DNA from: Phoronis australis
Taxonomy: Eukaryota > Phoronida > Phoronidae
Assembly: GCA_002633005.1 (NCBI GenBank)
Contig: NMRA01000213.1
Location: 174,580-238,579 of the forward strand
Reading direction: 5' to 3'
DNA: 64,000 nucleotides
This document shows, in pieces, positions 11,108 through 23,457 of the stretch (the stretch's first letter is position 1; each line of letters begins with the position of its first letter). The translations under genes and the position numbers were made by a program. Under the pieces are notes generated by a model. The model saw only the letters and a program-made list of their open reading frames with translations. It was not told the DNA's origin and made no database searches.

Positions 11108-14100
11108 CCGGGACAGGTATGGAAAGTCAGTTTGTCCTCTCATCAGTACTCACCATTGGTGCTGTGACTATCGTTTATTGTTGTTTTCTAAGAGATTTTA
11201 TTGTATTGTGATGGATATTGGATGGCCTTCTATTGGAAGTTACCCTCGCGAAACTAACGTTTTTTTTTGCTCTCAGAATTATTTAAAGCTGCTTTTTGCC
11301 CTGTTTAGCATAAAATTGGTCCCCTAATATTCCTTCTTAGGATGCTATTTGTGTTACTGACGAGAATGTGGAATCCTGCTGTGTCTGCTGAAAACTCTTC
11401 AGAGTTGGTATGGACATTCTATCTCTGTAAGGAATAAGACTCATGATAGTGAAAGGACTAATTTTATTTTTGTTTTAGCCAACAAAACGGGGCGAAATGC
11501 AGATCTAGAGTTAAATTGTCAATAATTACTGTCCAGTTCACTATAAGAGAATATGCAAGTCCACTGATATTTCAATTAGACATTGGTTTTAACCTCCGTC
11601 ACCAATTTTCTTGTCAGTTTCTTCACTTTTTTCATGTGATATGATTCATGGTTACAAAATCTTGAAGTTTGAGAGTCTATGGATTCTATAGAATTCTAAT
11701 AAGTGCATGCAGGTCTTAAGGTTGTGATTGACAGGTTTGCAAACTGGCAGTGTATGAAAAGGTAAAGTCAGTGAGATATGATGTTTTTCACATCACTAGA
11801 ATATATAATTACGTTAACATTAGACAGTCATTTGACTTGTTCAGTGGCGGGAATCCCTACGGATGGCCTCGCCTTGCTCGGGGTCTTTCACAGTTCGCGC
11901 CACTTGTGCCATTTGATTGGTTCCTGCGGGAGCATAAAAGATTTCCGGCCACCATCCTGCCAATCAATAGATCTTCTGCTCAACAGGGAGTGCGTTATTG
12001 ACAGGAGTCGATTATACGGTTTACGTGTTGCCTTAAATCAATTCATTCCCTAAGGCCATCACTTCTATTGTTGTGCGTTGTCTCCTTGAATGAGTTTGCT
12101 GTCCTCGATAAACACAACTTTTGTCATTCCGTAACCGTTCTTTATTCCTCAAAGCATTTTGCAAAAAACGTGCACACTTTAAAAAGGCATTGTTGTTTAT
12201 TTTTGTTTTGCAGACGTCCGTCTGCCTGTGGTGCAGATTTAGTAATGGTTGATCGATATAGGTTATAGCCTTTTATTTCTATCTTGTCTCTGGGTTTTTG
12301 AGATTTAAAACTTCTAGTATGCCACATTGGTTTTCTTTGCAGTAAACTTGCACATAGTTTATTCTTCACATTTTTGCCAGGTTGTACGGTATACATAGTA
12401 GATAGATAGATATATGGTAGACAGATTTAGCACAAATACAAAATATACAATAAAAGACGTACAAAAGTACAGTAAAATACTAGCACGTAAAATAAGAGAG
12501 ATCCGGAAAATTTTGCCACTTACTTACACGATGGTCCTGATTTCAAGTACAAAATGAAGAATAAATAATGAAGTTAAACAAATTGCGCAATATTAATGAT
12601 GACAAGGAATACATATAAAAATATTTTTAAAAAGTGTTTATTTCTTCTAACAGACCGTACGTGAAATAATACACGTGCCTGCCTTCAAATTGAAAGTATT
12701 ATGTGCAGGCAGAATATTATGAGTATAAGTGCATATTTGAAATCATCGTACACCATAGATTTTTTCACTTAGTCTTGAAAATGGATGAAGATTGACTTGC
12801 AAAAGGTGTGTTAGTAAACTTTTCCACAACTCTGGTTAAACTGAAAATAAACTTATTGGTAAAGATTTTTCGATGGAGGTAAGTACTGAGACAACTCTGG
12901 TCTCCCTGAGTATATCGATGATATTATCCCATATATTTGAAGATATGGCCATTGTATATGTGACATATTCAACTGTGATATACGGGAAAGTAGAGCTAAT
13001 CCGTATATCACATTAGAAGCCGTATTCAACGGTAGAAGCCGTATTTCACGCTTGGTGTGCAGTCTGCTGGTGGAGTAAATTCGCATGTACAACGCCAAAC
13101 TTTTTTGGGCTCAATCATTTGGGTTGCCTAAATCATTAATTCTAGGCATGGTTTACTGCTCTAAAAACAGAAAAGATTTACCAATGAAAATTCCGATGCA
13201 CGGTGATCAGGCGGCTATTTTTGGGCCTCGCTAAAGTTTCAATACATACACATCATAGGTCAAACTAAGTAAAATCTGCCAAAATCGAATTCAAATCCAA
13301 GAAAAATGTTTCGTTATGGATGCATACAGTATATCTACCCTGAGATCTAATTTATTTATAGGAAATCGAGACCTATTAACAAGTACGTGCTTTTTTACTG
13401 AGGCAATCGTCTGCTCGCAGTGTTCAACTCTCCGCTGCCGGCCATGGCGTAAAACGTCTGCTTTACGATAGTCCTTACCTCAAGTTCTGCAAATCAGCAC
13501 AGTTTCCACCATTATTTTCCAATGCTGTGATCGACACATTGAAATGTTTCAATTACTATTTACAATGCAGAAGCTAAGACACGAAAATTGACTAAAAAAA
13601 GCCTCAAAATTCATCGAAGCTAAAACCACAAGCTGTTGCAGACAACTCATTTCAGGGAATGTTGCAATTTTTATATTCTCAGATGGATTGTTTCTAAGTT
13701 TCCGACAAACTTTTGATGTAATTGAATGGTTCAGTGCTTTAACTTGTATATTTCACAATCTAAAAATACCAATCAATTTATTACGAAATAAAACTTTACT
13801 GGTTATTCAACACTTTCACAGATTGTCTTGTAGCTTAACCAGTTTTGGTATCGTATTTTGCATACATATGACGTCATATAGCAACAAGCCTGATCACACG
13901 GCAACAAGGTATTGCCACCATGATGCAAATATGTCCAAATATATGGGATAAATAGGTTATCCCACATTAAACTTAAACTGAAGAAATGGAAATGTTATCA
14001 GCAATTAACAAGTCTTGCGCTCAGTTTAAAGTTGAGATTTGGTGTAATAGTTCACACACTTTTTCAAGAACAACGAAGACCCGAATATGATAATTTTCCG

Positions 14101-15320
14101 TGTTGGAAAACACTATGAAGGTTATTTCCTCAAAGTTTTATGTTTAATGATTTTGTAAATTAGGCCTGGATTGTTTGCCATTGTTCATGGCTAAGAAAGA
14201 TTAAGCTTCATCAAGCTTTGCCATCTCTAACAATGGATCACCCTTGGGCTCATGAAGAACTGAGACCTAAGGGCTTTTGATGTGGTGACATACTGCTTTC
14301 CTGGTGCTCCAGGGGTAATGCACCGATTCCCAAAGAAATGTGTGTAAACGAGTGTAACTGAAGAATTTTATGTACAAAACTGCAACAGAATCAGCCGACA
14401 GCTATTCAATATTTGAGAGTCTAGTGAATGTAAAAAATTAAAAGGACAGTGATGAGTATAACTATATCACAAGTAACACATATTTAAAGGGTATAAATTA
14501 CTTTCATATGTTATAAGGAATAGTTATGGAAAATTTGTTAACGTCACCTCATTTCTTCACAGTACCCTCAGCAGGACGGACACATTTTAAGATTTCCAAA
14601 CAGTTAAACCATGTATTTGTTAAGACAATCAACAACAATTGAATTGTTGTGTTTTACAAAACTTACCTCAAACAAAAATATGTAAACATGTCACAGTACA
14701 GCTAGTAAACTATGACGTGTTATGTGTTGCAAAATTCAATGTTCAAAAAATTAGGTTTGATGTAATTATGTGTATTCGATACCTTATATTTATATTTGAT
14801 CTTATAGTTTGTACATTTGATGTCAAAATATTTGTATTCCATAATGAAAATACTTAAACAGCTAGAGAAATTTTGGTGTTTGTATTTATGTATGCGCTGG
14901 CAAATGCAAAATATCCGTTGATTCTGATCCAGGTTTGATGTATGATCTCATGGTGATCTAGCTCACTTGGTCATGTGATATTTTCTAGGTTGTGTTTTTA
15001 TAAACATGGAATCAAAACATGATTGCTTCACTAATTAACATAATTTTTGTGCTTTTAGTATTTGGATGTTTAAAGTTACGTTCCACGGCAAGTAAAATAC
15101 AATAGAAAATGTAAAACAGCAGATATTCATAATATTACCATTTCGCAGCCACAGCTGTAAACCTCAATTTTTCATCTCATGTTTTTGGGCTACGAACTTG
15201 TGTCGTCTCGAGTAAGGTGCCATTTTTCAAGCCCTAAATGACGTCAGTTTTAAAACCAACGCGCATCTTTCCTTGAAATGTTGTCCATCTTAATGCTAGG
15301 TTTCACTTGTGTTAGAATCT

Positions 15321-15723
15321 GGGCCCGGTCTCTAATCTTTGTACTCGAAACGAACTCGAAACTATTTTTGGCAATTTCTCTGCTCCTTTTGTGCGAACTT
15401 AAGATAATTGGCTATCAGACTGTGCTCGAATATATTATAGTTTATGCATTGGAGTTTTTAGTTCTAGTTTGCCCTTGAGGACCCTTATATTCGTGCTACA
15501 AACTCAAGTAAAAACTCGAAATTTCGAGTTCAAACTCGAACTTATTGCTTTAATATTGGGTTTACAAACTGTTAACTAAGGGCAATAAATTATCTGCGTA
15601 AGTTATTGTGTACTCCAGCATAGAATAATAGACACTTATCTTGAGTTTGCCCAAAAGTTGAGTAGAAAATGCCAAACCTAATTTCGAGTTCCATTTCGAG
15701 TAAAAAGATTGGAGACCGGGCCC
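15321..15723. mobile_element. GGGCCC-ended MITE, copy 1
   Basis: A 403-base non-coding element with long inverted ends. The left end reads GGGCCCGGTCTCTAATCTTT, then GTACTCGAAACGAACTCGAA. The right end, on the opposite strand, reads GGGCCCGGTCTCCAATCTTT, then TTACTCGAAATGGAACTCGA. The motif ACTCGAAA recurs inside, and CTCGAAATTTCGAG (15515-15528) is a perfect palindrome. It is about 94% identical by eye to the copy at 26465. No transposase frame is present and the mobilising superfamily is unknown. Confidence 0.85.
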
Positions 15724-16577
15724 TGGTTTTCTTTTCTTTTCTTCAACAAAATGCATCTACTGACCTCTATAATATACTCTGTTCAACATGCTAATAAAAA
15801 ATTAAAAAAGACATTTGAAACTTTCATTCTGCAGTATTGTCATCTCCTGTAAAGTTGTCATCAGGTTTTCTCTCAAAACAATAAATTCTCAAGTTCTACA
15901 TTGTTTTCACCAAGCCTGTTAACACCCAGGTTGTCTGCCACAGGCTGTTTGTTGATCATGGGTCATATTTCTGTCCACTCTGCCAAAATAAAGTCTTCAG
16001 CTTGAGGTTGGCTAGAGTGATTAAAAGTTCCTTAGGAATTTTACTTTTTGGACTTTGTCTGCTGAGTTGGAAATAAATAAGCCTTTAAGCAACTATTAGT
16101 TAATTCTGTCTGGAGGTGTTATACAGGTATGACTTGTGTTTTTATTTGTGAATTCAATAATTTCATGCCAGAAAAGATTTCCCCACAGTTGTTGGGTCAC
16201 AGTGACAATATGTCATTTAAGTCATTGACTATCTTTCTAGGAGTGTTCAGGCTTTTTGCTTGATGCTAATTACGTTCAGTATAATGATGTTGACCTAAAC
16301 TGTCATGAAATTTCACCTCTTCGGATCTTTTTTTTTCATTTTTCAAAAATCTCAACATGTGTGTGAAATCCCACACTTTCTCAAAACATTGGTTGACAGT
16401 GGTCCGTATATAGAACTTAAAAGAATATTATTGTAGTTTTTGTAACTGAAAAGCATTATTATAGGATTATTGTGACTTCTTGAAGTTTTTAAACCAGATC
16501 TTTAAAACAACAAAATCAGTCACAATTTTGTGATTTTATTACGAATCGTTAAAATATGCTTAAAATACTCTGCTACA

Positions 16578-16690
16578 TGCGGGATTTGACTCAGTGATAG
16601 AGTGTTTTACTGCTACTGCGTACCTAGAGGGTTCGATTTTGCATTACTGCTAAATTCTGTAAATCACTTTTCTTGCCAAGAATATCCCTT
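16578..16690 (+). repeat. tRNA-like SINE with ACTTTTCTTG tail
   Basis: A-box-like GACTCAGTGATAGAGTGTTT, then ACTGCTACTGCG, then a B-box GGTTCGATTTT (near 16629), then the tail AATCACTTTTCTTGCCAAGA. The spacing of A- and B-box fits an internal pol III promoter, but the arms do not pair well enough for a working tRNA. Confidence 0.6.
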
Positions 16691-18000
16691 TAAAGAATTT
16701 AATAATAAAATGTTGAATTGTTGCCACACATCTTGTATGGTAAAGTAAGCAATGGAAGGTGCTGGGACAACATTTTACAATCCCAAACCCTGAATGAGTC
16801 TGAGCTGTTGGGATTTGAACAGCACTGACCACAGACACATTTAGTATGACCTTCACCTTTTGTGTGAGGATAATAGGGACAATACACTTAACATAATCCG
16901 TTAATTTTGGCTTGTGAGCATTAAAGCATGGTTAGCAGCACAGTTGGTATTCTGAATACCACTTAAGAAGGTGGACATACTTGAAAAGGGAGTACTTGAT
17001 GAAACTTTCAATTGTCTATGGCATTGTGTCCTAAATTGGCGAGATTTTACCACAGTATTGAAGTTTATTTTGTGGAAAATTTGACATTTGGTGAAATTCC
17101 TTGCTTTTTATGCTGTTTTGATGTTTTAGCTCAGTATAAGGTAATTTTTTTTTCTGTTTGACGCACAGATAAGGGTGAATTTTGAAAATCTTTTTCAGGG
17201 TTTGTTTATTTTTCGCAATTTTTTGGCTTAAGGCAGTAAAGTGGCAGGGCAGTGCATGTGTCTGTCTGTGAAAATCTGGAAGAACCCGTATGTTAATTCA
17301 AGTCAAAATCACTATTTTAAACTATGGTGTCACGTTTTTGAAACTCAATCTGACTGCAAATGGGACTGATAAACTCCATTTCATCATCAGTGTAGTGGTG
17401 AAAAATAAGAATCGTAATTCACCATGTTAAAAAGCAATGCCTGTAAAACCCAGCTTCCATCACAAAAATTACCTTTTGATTTAGTCCGCATACCATTATG
17501 AAATTGGCAGCCCTAAGTTTCACTTATACTCTGTTCAGTAAGTAGTTAAATGTTGGCGTTTTCGCTAGCGCTTTCTGAGTGCCACGAATGTGAATGATTA
17601 AACGTATCACCAGAACTGCTAGTGTTGTTTCTGGTAGCTCGTTTTGTAGGCCAGACCTCTTACTTCAAGGACACAAATGTTTGGGGGGGTTGATGCCTCG
17701 CCTGTTTATCATGGCATTAATCAATTTTTGGTGGAGAGTGAACATGTTTTGACATCAACAATCCGTTTAAGGTTATTTTGGGTGATGAGGAATCTGTCAG
17801 GGGGGAATAACCCCTTTGCACTGCAGGCAGCTCTTCTCTCTGGCTAAAAGCTGTTATTGTTGTTGTTGTTGTTATTAGCCTTTTGCCAGTGGAGATGCCA
17901 GCATTTCTGTTACTCATGTGAACCTATTACAAATTAGAGTTGAGGTGATTTTTTGGCGTGAAAAGAACTGACAGTTCGTCGTTGCCCGAGACCAAGCTTT

Positions 18001-18290
18001 ACAAGTTGGCTTGTTGGGGTGGATTAATTCTATGTGCAGAACATGGTCTCACACAATAACAAGTTAGCTTGTCAGGCTGGGTTGGTTGTATGTACATAAC
18101 ATGGTCTCACACAATAACAAGTTGGCTTGTCATGCTGGGTTTGTTGTATGTACATGACATGGTCTCACACAATAACAAGTTGGCTTGTCATGCTGGGTTT
18201 GTTGTATGTACATAACATGGTCTCACACAATAACAAGTTAGCTTGTCATGCTAGGTTTGTTGTATGAGCAGAACATGGTCTCACACAATA
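18001..18290 (+). repeat. 58-bp minisatellite, five copies
   Basis: The unit begins ACAAGTTGGCTTGTCATGCT and ends ACATGGTCTCACACAATA. Copies start at 18001, 18059, 18117, 18175 and 18233, exactly 58 bases apart with no indels. The middle copies are nearly identical and the outer ones more diverged, the usual pattern of unequal exchange. A sixth copy starts at 18291 and breaks off after four bases. Confidence 0.93.
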
Positions 18291-21200
18291 ACAAACTGTC
18301 AGTCCAGAAATCACTTGTCATCAGAGTTATGAACAAGTGGATATCAGTACAAGTAGTCTGAATCAAAGGTAGGTTTCTTTGAGGCAATGATTAGCCAGCT
18401 TATTGCCACTTTAAGCAAGCTTAAGATTTGTCGTGATCGAGCGTACTGGGTCTTGATCTCTCTACCCACTAACCAATCCCTCTTTAGTGCGGTAGAAGTC
18501 CCTGGGGGCACTGCTTGTGGTGTATTAAAGATCTGTGGTTCGTTGACACGCCCATTCAAAGTGAAATGTAGTCATGTACCAGTTGTTGATGAATCCCCTA
18601 TTTGGCAGATTGATGTTTTTCTCCTTGTCTGCTTATCGACTGACCACTTGTGCCGGTCCACAGACAAAAAGCTGATCCACGATCTACGCATGGCTGCAGG
18701 GGAGGTAATCAACAATTGATTTTTTTACCACAAGAGTGATCAGAGAGTGATTTAGTAGATTAGAAGTGTCAAGTGGCATTTTTCCCACGGAATCCCTGTG
18801 GCTAGCAGGCCTAGGCTATAAGATTTCTTTTACTTTAACTTTTTATTACGGGAAACGTTTGTTATATGTTCCATTTTTATATTTCAAATAAACGTTATCC
18901 AGTGCATCAAACCGTGCATTTTCTTTATCTGGGTTAACTGATACAGCCGGCTTAGGTAAAAATGTGCAGTATGGAACATACATGTACTTTTAAGCAATTG
19001 TTAAAATTGTCAGTGTTTGCCATTTCAAGAGCTTGTGGTTGCTCATAACTGCATTCCATCCTGTTTAGTTGGCTTAATGTCAGATTGGGCCTTTGACTCT
19101 CTTGAAATTGGTCTGGGGATATTTTTTGTCACGATAAGATTTTCTATTTCTGTTACCAACAAGAACTTCAAAACCATCAGTGACTTAAAAAAACACCTTG
19201 GAGTTAAATGGGTTAGATGTCTTTAGAATTGCGGATTTGAAAATAGCTCATATGGGCATTGCCTGTTACTTGAGTTGCCAGCTCATTCAGCAACATCGAC
19301 AATTAAACAGGGATGAAATGCAGCTTGATGAATGTTGCCCTAAACGACGGAAGTTTTACCAAATGTTGCTTAGTGGCTGTTGTAAATTGCAAACCATGCA
19401 AACCTATGGTGCAAACTTTTATTGAGAAATCTGATGAAGGAAACTCCGTTTTCCTTCATAATTATTTGTCCTGAATGAACGGATGTTTGCCATTGGTTAA
19501 TTTTTGTCTGAGCTCGTGACACTTCCTTTTTTGTCGAGACTGTTTCGAGTGCTTGATGAGTTTTGCCCATTACAAAACATGGGAGACAAATCCAAGGATG
19601 CTTTCTTAATTCTTGTATTTCAGAGTAAAACTCATTGGTCATATCTGTTGAGTGTTAAGGTCTCCTTATCCTGGAATTGATTTATCCGTGTTATTTAATG
19701 AAAAGTAGTCTTCGGCGAATTTGCAAAAAAATTCAATCGTTTTCATTTCTCTGTTGACTCTTCTGTTTGCTATTTTCCCTTTGCTGTTTGAATTGGGTTA
19801 AACTTTTGTTTGATGCGGGCTTGAACAGAATTCAAATCAATAACCTTTTTCTTGTCCATTCTTGCCATGACATGGATTTTCATGCTTGTGAAATTTTTCT
19901 TCAAAAGCTGAAAATTAAGTTTGACCTCGATTCCAAGCAGTCATTAAATTTCTATAGGACATCACAAAGCATGCATGTGTGATCCATGGTATTTGACAGT
20001 GAAATTAAATAGGTTTTGATATCGATCAGTAAATTGAAATTCTTTTGATCATGATTATGGGGATGACACCGTTTGTTTGACGGGTGCGTGTTGGCTAATC
20101 ATGATGAAACGTCAAGAACGTTGTTCAGAACTAGTGCGTCATGATTTCCGGCAACAACAGTTGCGAAACTTGCCAGACATTGTTGAAAATCAATATGAGG
20201 TGTATTGAAATATTGTCACTGTCATCAGTGTGTGATTGTCTAAATATTGTCTCCTCCTCGATATGGTACCCCTTGCGGAGTTCCCGATGTCACACCGCCG
20301 CGTGCGGTATCGACTGTAGTTCACACATAGGTCAATATTTGGTGTTAACTGGATTGTTGAGGTTGTTGAATATCTGTGCAAATTTCCACTCTTACAAACT
20401 TAAATAGTATGGATTATTGAGTAAATATTTAAATGTCAAATCAGATAGTTACGTCAATCAGTAGGTTTTTTGTGTAGTGACGAGCAGACGAGCAGTGCAT
20501 TCTCTAATTACTGCGCTAGGCGTGGACTAATTTATGGCTTGAACTGCGAATTTCAGATCGGTATTCTTGGTTTAAAACTTTCCTTGAAAGAATTTTTGTC
20601 ATTTTAGATGTATTGGGCCACCTAGATAGTCCCAGATAAGAAACACCATTAAATCGATACAACATTGGCTCGTGAAATGAAAAGCGAACTCAGAACAAAG
20701 ACCGAAAATCTGAAAATAGATTTATTGAATAGAGGTCTGAATGGAACACCAAAACTGATTCTTGCAGTGACATTGACGAATTTAGCATAATCTTCTTTAC
20801 ATGGAAATGCATGGCTCTGCTCAGTGTGATGCTAAGACTCACTGTGATAAGCAAATTCACTCGCATTACTGTTCAAGAGAATTTAAGGTTATGTGCAGTA
20901 AGACAAAAGTAATTAAGACAAAATCCTTTTACCCTCATAACAACTGGTTCTGTTAACAGCAAAAATGACTGGTAATAACTATTAGGGCAGCAAAACTCTA
21001 ATTTCAAAATGGCTTAGGCTCTTTACTAACTTTCCTGTTTATTTTCCTTCATTCTCGGTCACCAGGGGAGACTACTCCTGCTTAGCTGCCATGACTTAGG
21101 AAGTCCGGGGTCATTTTATCTGAATACTTTTGGCTTGTGCTGTGGGACCCTACCCACAAGTCTATGTATTTATCCAAGTATACACAAAACTATTGGTTTT

Positions 21201-22945
21201 TACTTTAAGAAAAGGTATATATTCTCTGAAAGTAGAGAGCCTGTAGACATTGATTTTTTATTTTATGCCAACCCGATATTAATTGGGTCACTTAGACCAT
21301 GTCTTTTAGTAAAATTTAGCAAACTGAAAAATTCCATTCGTAGCAACACCGGTAGCAGTAGCGTGAAAAATTTTGATGTAAACGTTCGAGGTAGTGTCTT
21401 GCAAACACTGTTACAGTTTTTAAAAATTATTTTGTTTTCATTTTGTTCAGCTTTTGGGTTTTTTCATAAACATGATAAAAGTTATTTTTTGAAAGTCCTT
21501 CATGTAAAAGTGGAATATTTTAAAAACAATTTCTAACATCACTTTGTGGTAACAGTGTATGTAGCTTAGCATCCGAACATTTCATATGAATCCAATCAGA
21601 TATTAGATATGATGTTGCGAAGTTGGCCAAATTTTGACATTTTTCTGTAGTTCTACAAATTACCTGCAAATTACCTGTCGCAGACAGGGTCATAATGGAT
21701 GTGCTGCTCCACTAATCATCTCGCCAGACTTCCATCCTGACAGCAGGAGGCGCTAACTTCCAGTACTGGTGTTAACCATTAGCTGTTGGTTTTGCAGTCG
21801 CCTTTGTATGCCCCTGGTCGGGCTTGAGGCCCAGGTCGCAAATAAAGTTCCAGAGTTCAGGGTAGTCTGAACATAAGATAACCATTTCACCGTGTTATAC
21901 TGTGATGTAGAGCTTATTTTATGTGAAAATCTTTTCTCATAAGTCCACCCATGGAGTTGGCTAAAATGTAAACTCATTGTTTTGTGAAATCATAATAAAT
22001 TAATGCATTTGATTTGTAGCACTGTCTAAATTCATTATGCATACAAATAAGTGTCTGCTACCATTTTCAAACTTGATAATCATGAGTTTACTGGGAACTA
22101 TGAAAAATGGTGGTGTTGACTGAATTTCTAACTCATAGGTTTATACTCTTTTTTTCAGAATGCTGTGCCACACCTTTGTCCAGTAGCTCAATGGCATTTG
22201 TATCTCCACCAAACAAAACGTTTTCTAGACAAGTAGCTGACTGTGAGTTGTGTCATAAATTGCCAAATGTTCTAAAATTTCTGTCCGCTCCATTTGGAGT
22301 TTGGGCAGTTTGTGTGCCTATTTAACTATTGGTGATCTTCACTTGACAGTATTGTTTTTATGCTGAATGTATCTGTGAAGTTGTGGTGTATATTTTTGTA
22401 TGTGTAGGCTTGGAAGAATTTTGTTGATCTGTGAAATGCATTCGACAGGGTAGACCAATTGTAACCTAGTGCTCATTGTTGTGGGTCTAGCTGTAAGTAT
22501 TGTTGTATTATGAGAGCAGTAATATTTAATAAGCACATGTATTTGTTTGTACAACAAACAACTTCAATTCTAATTATTTTCTTTGTGTGTTGGTGTATAT
22601 AGGTAAACCAAAGTACTACCATGTTCATTGTTATAGCAACAACTACTTTCATTTTCTTTAATGGAATTTTGGTTTGTTGTACCTTTGTTGTTGATTTTTA
22701 TTGTTGATAGTGGAAAACTATAATTATTTGTGTCTGGGTGTATTAGGAATTTGTCAAAGCCAGTCATTTGGCATCAACATTTGTTTTTCCAATTGGCCCC
22801 CTCTTATTGTGATGCTTGGAGATGTGACACCGGGATCCACTTTGAATCCCAGTGCTTTGGTTATGTTTGTTTTTTATTCTGATTTTGGCTGTAATGTTAT
22901 TTAAGTTTTAATTTTGAATTCATTCTGAGTGTTTTGAAATGAGAC

Positions 22946-22984
22946 AATAAAAGTTGTTGAAATGTGTTTTGTGTTGTAAATGTG
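22946..22984 (+). terminator. Candidate poly(A) site
   Basis: AATAAA at 22946-22951 is followed, 9 to 33 bases on, by a GT-rich run (TGTGTTTTGTGTTGTAAATG). That is the textbook layout of an animal cleavage site on the + strand. The roughly 800 bases before it are T/G-rich, like a 3' UTR, and an acceptor-like CTTTTTTTCAG ends at 22158. It could end a long SCAPER 3' UTR or an independent noncoding transcript. Confidence 0.4.
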
Positions 22985-23310
22985 GATAGTCTTTAGGTGG
23001 CCATGCACTTGTGGTAAACTTTCATCAATTCCAGACAAAGGTGATTGCCAAATTTCATTTTTCATTTTTCAAAAACCTTCCATAACTGTGGTTGATTTAT
23101 ATCATTACTCAAAACATCCCCTGATGGTAGCTGAGGTAGGGAACTGAAAATGATAACCTATTTAATTTTTGCTAATTATGTTATGAAATAAGGAAAAATA
23201 AAATTTAACTGGTGAGATTAAAGCTAACAGACATTTGAAGGTTTCTTAACCTTAGAATCACATTTGTTCACATCCTGGGTGCAATAGTGTAATGCTTCAC
23301 ATTTTTAGCA

Positions 23311-23457
23311 CACATGCTGTCCACAGGTGAAACTCTATTTTATAAAAATTTTCCAGAAAAACAGAGACAAAGAAAGTTTCAGCCTGTTGCTAGCATGGTT
23401 TGTACCGTGTAGATGTCACAAAACAACATTTAGGAAGGTTTCCATTATTTGTTGCAA
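23311..23457 (+). repeat. Old interspersed repeat, copy 3
   Basis: It has the blocks CCACAGGTGAAA, then TGTTGCTAGCATGGTTTGTA, then GTAGATGTCACAAAACAACA, then GGTTTCCATTATTTGTTGC, in the same order and strand as the copies at 7322, 8564 and 29081. It is the closest of the four to the majority text in its 3' half. Confidence 0.6.

Noticed and set aside
11025-11327. 100-codon + strand open frame starting MEMPEWFSQ
   Set aside because: Wrong frame over the SCAPER last exon. The spliced frame gives the recognised C-terminus and a stop at 11105.
16578-16690. tRNA gene
   Set aside because: A and B boxes are present, but the acceptor and T arms do not pair and the tail matches other SINE-like copies.
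21135-21536. 133-codon + strand open frame
   Set aside because: Phe/Ser/Lys-rich translation of T-rich DNA with no family likeness. Chance is more likely.
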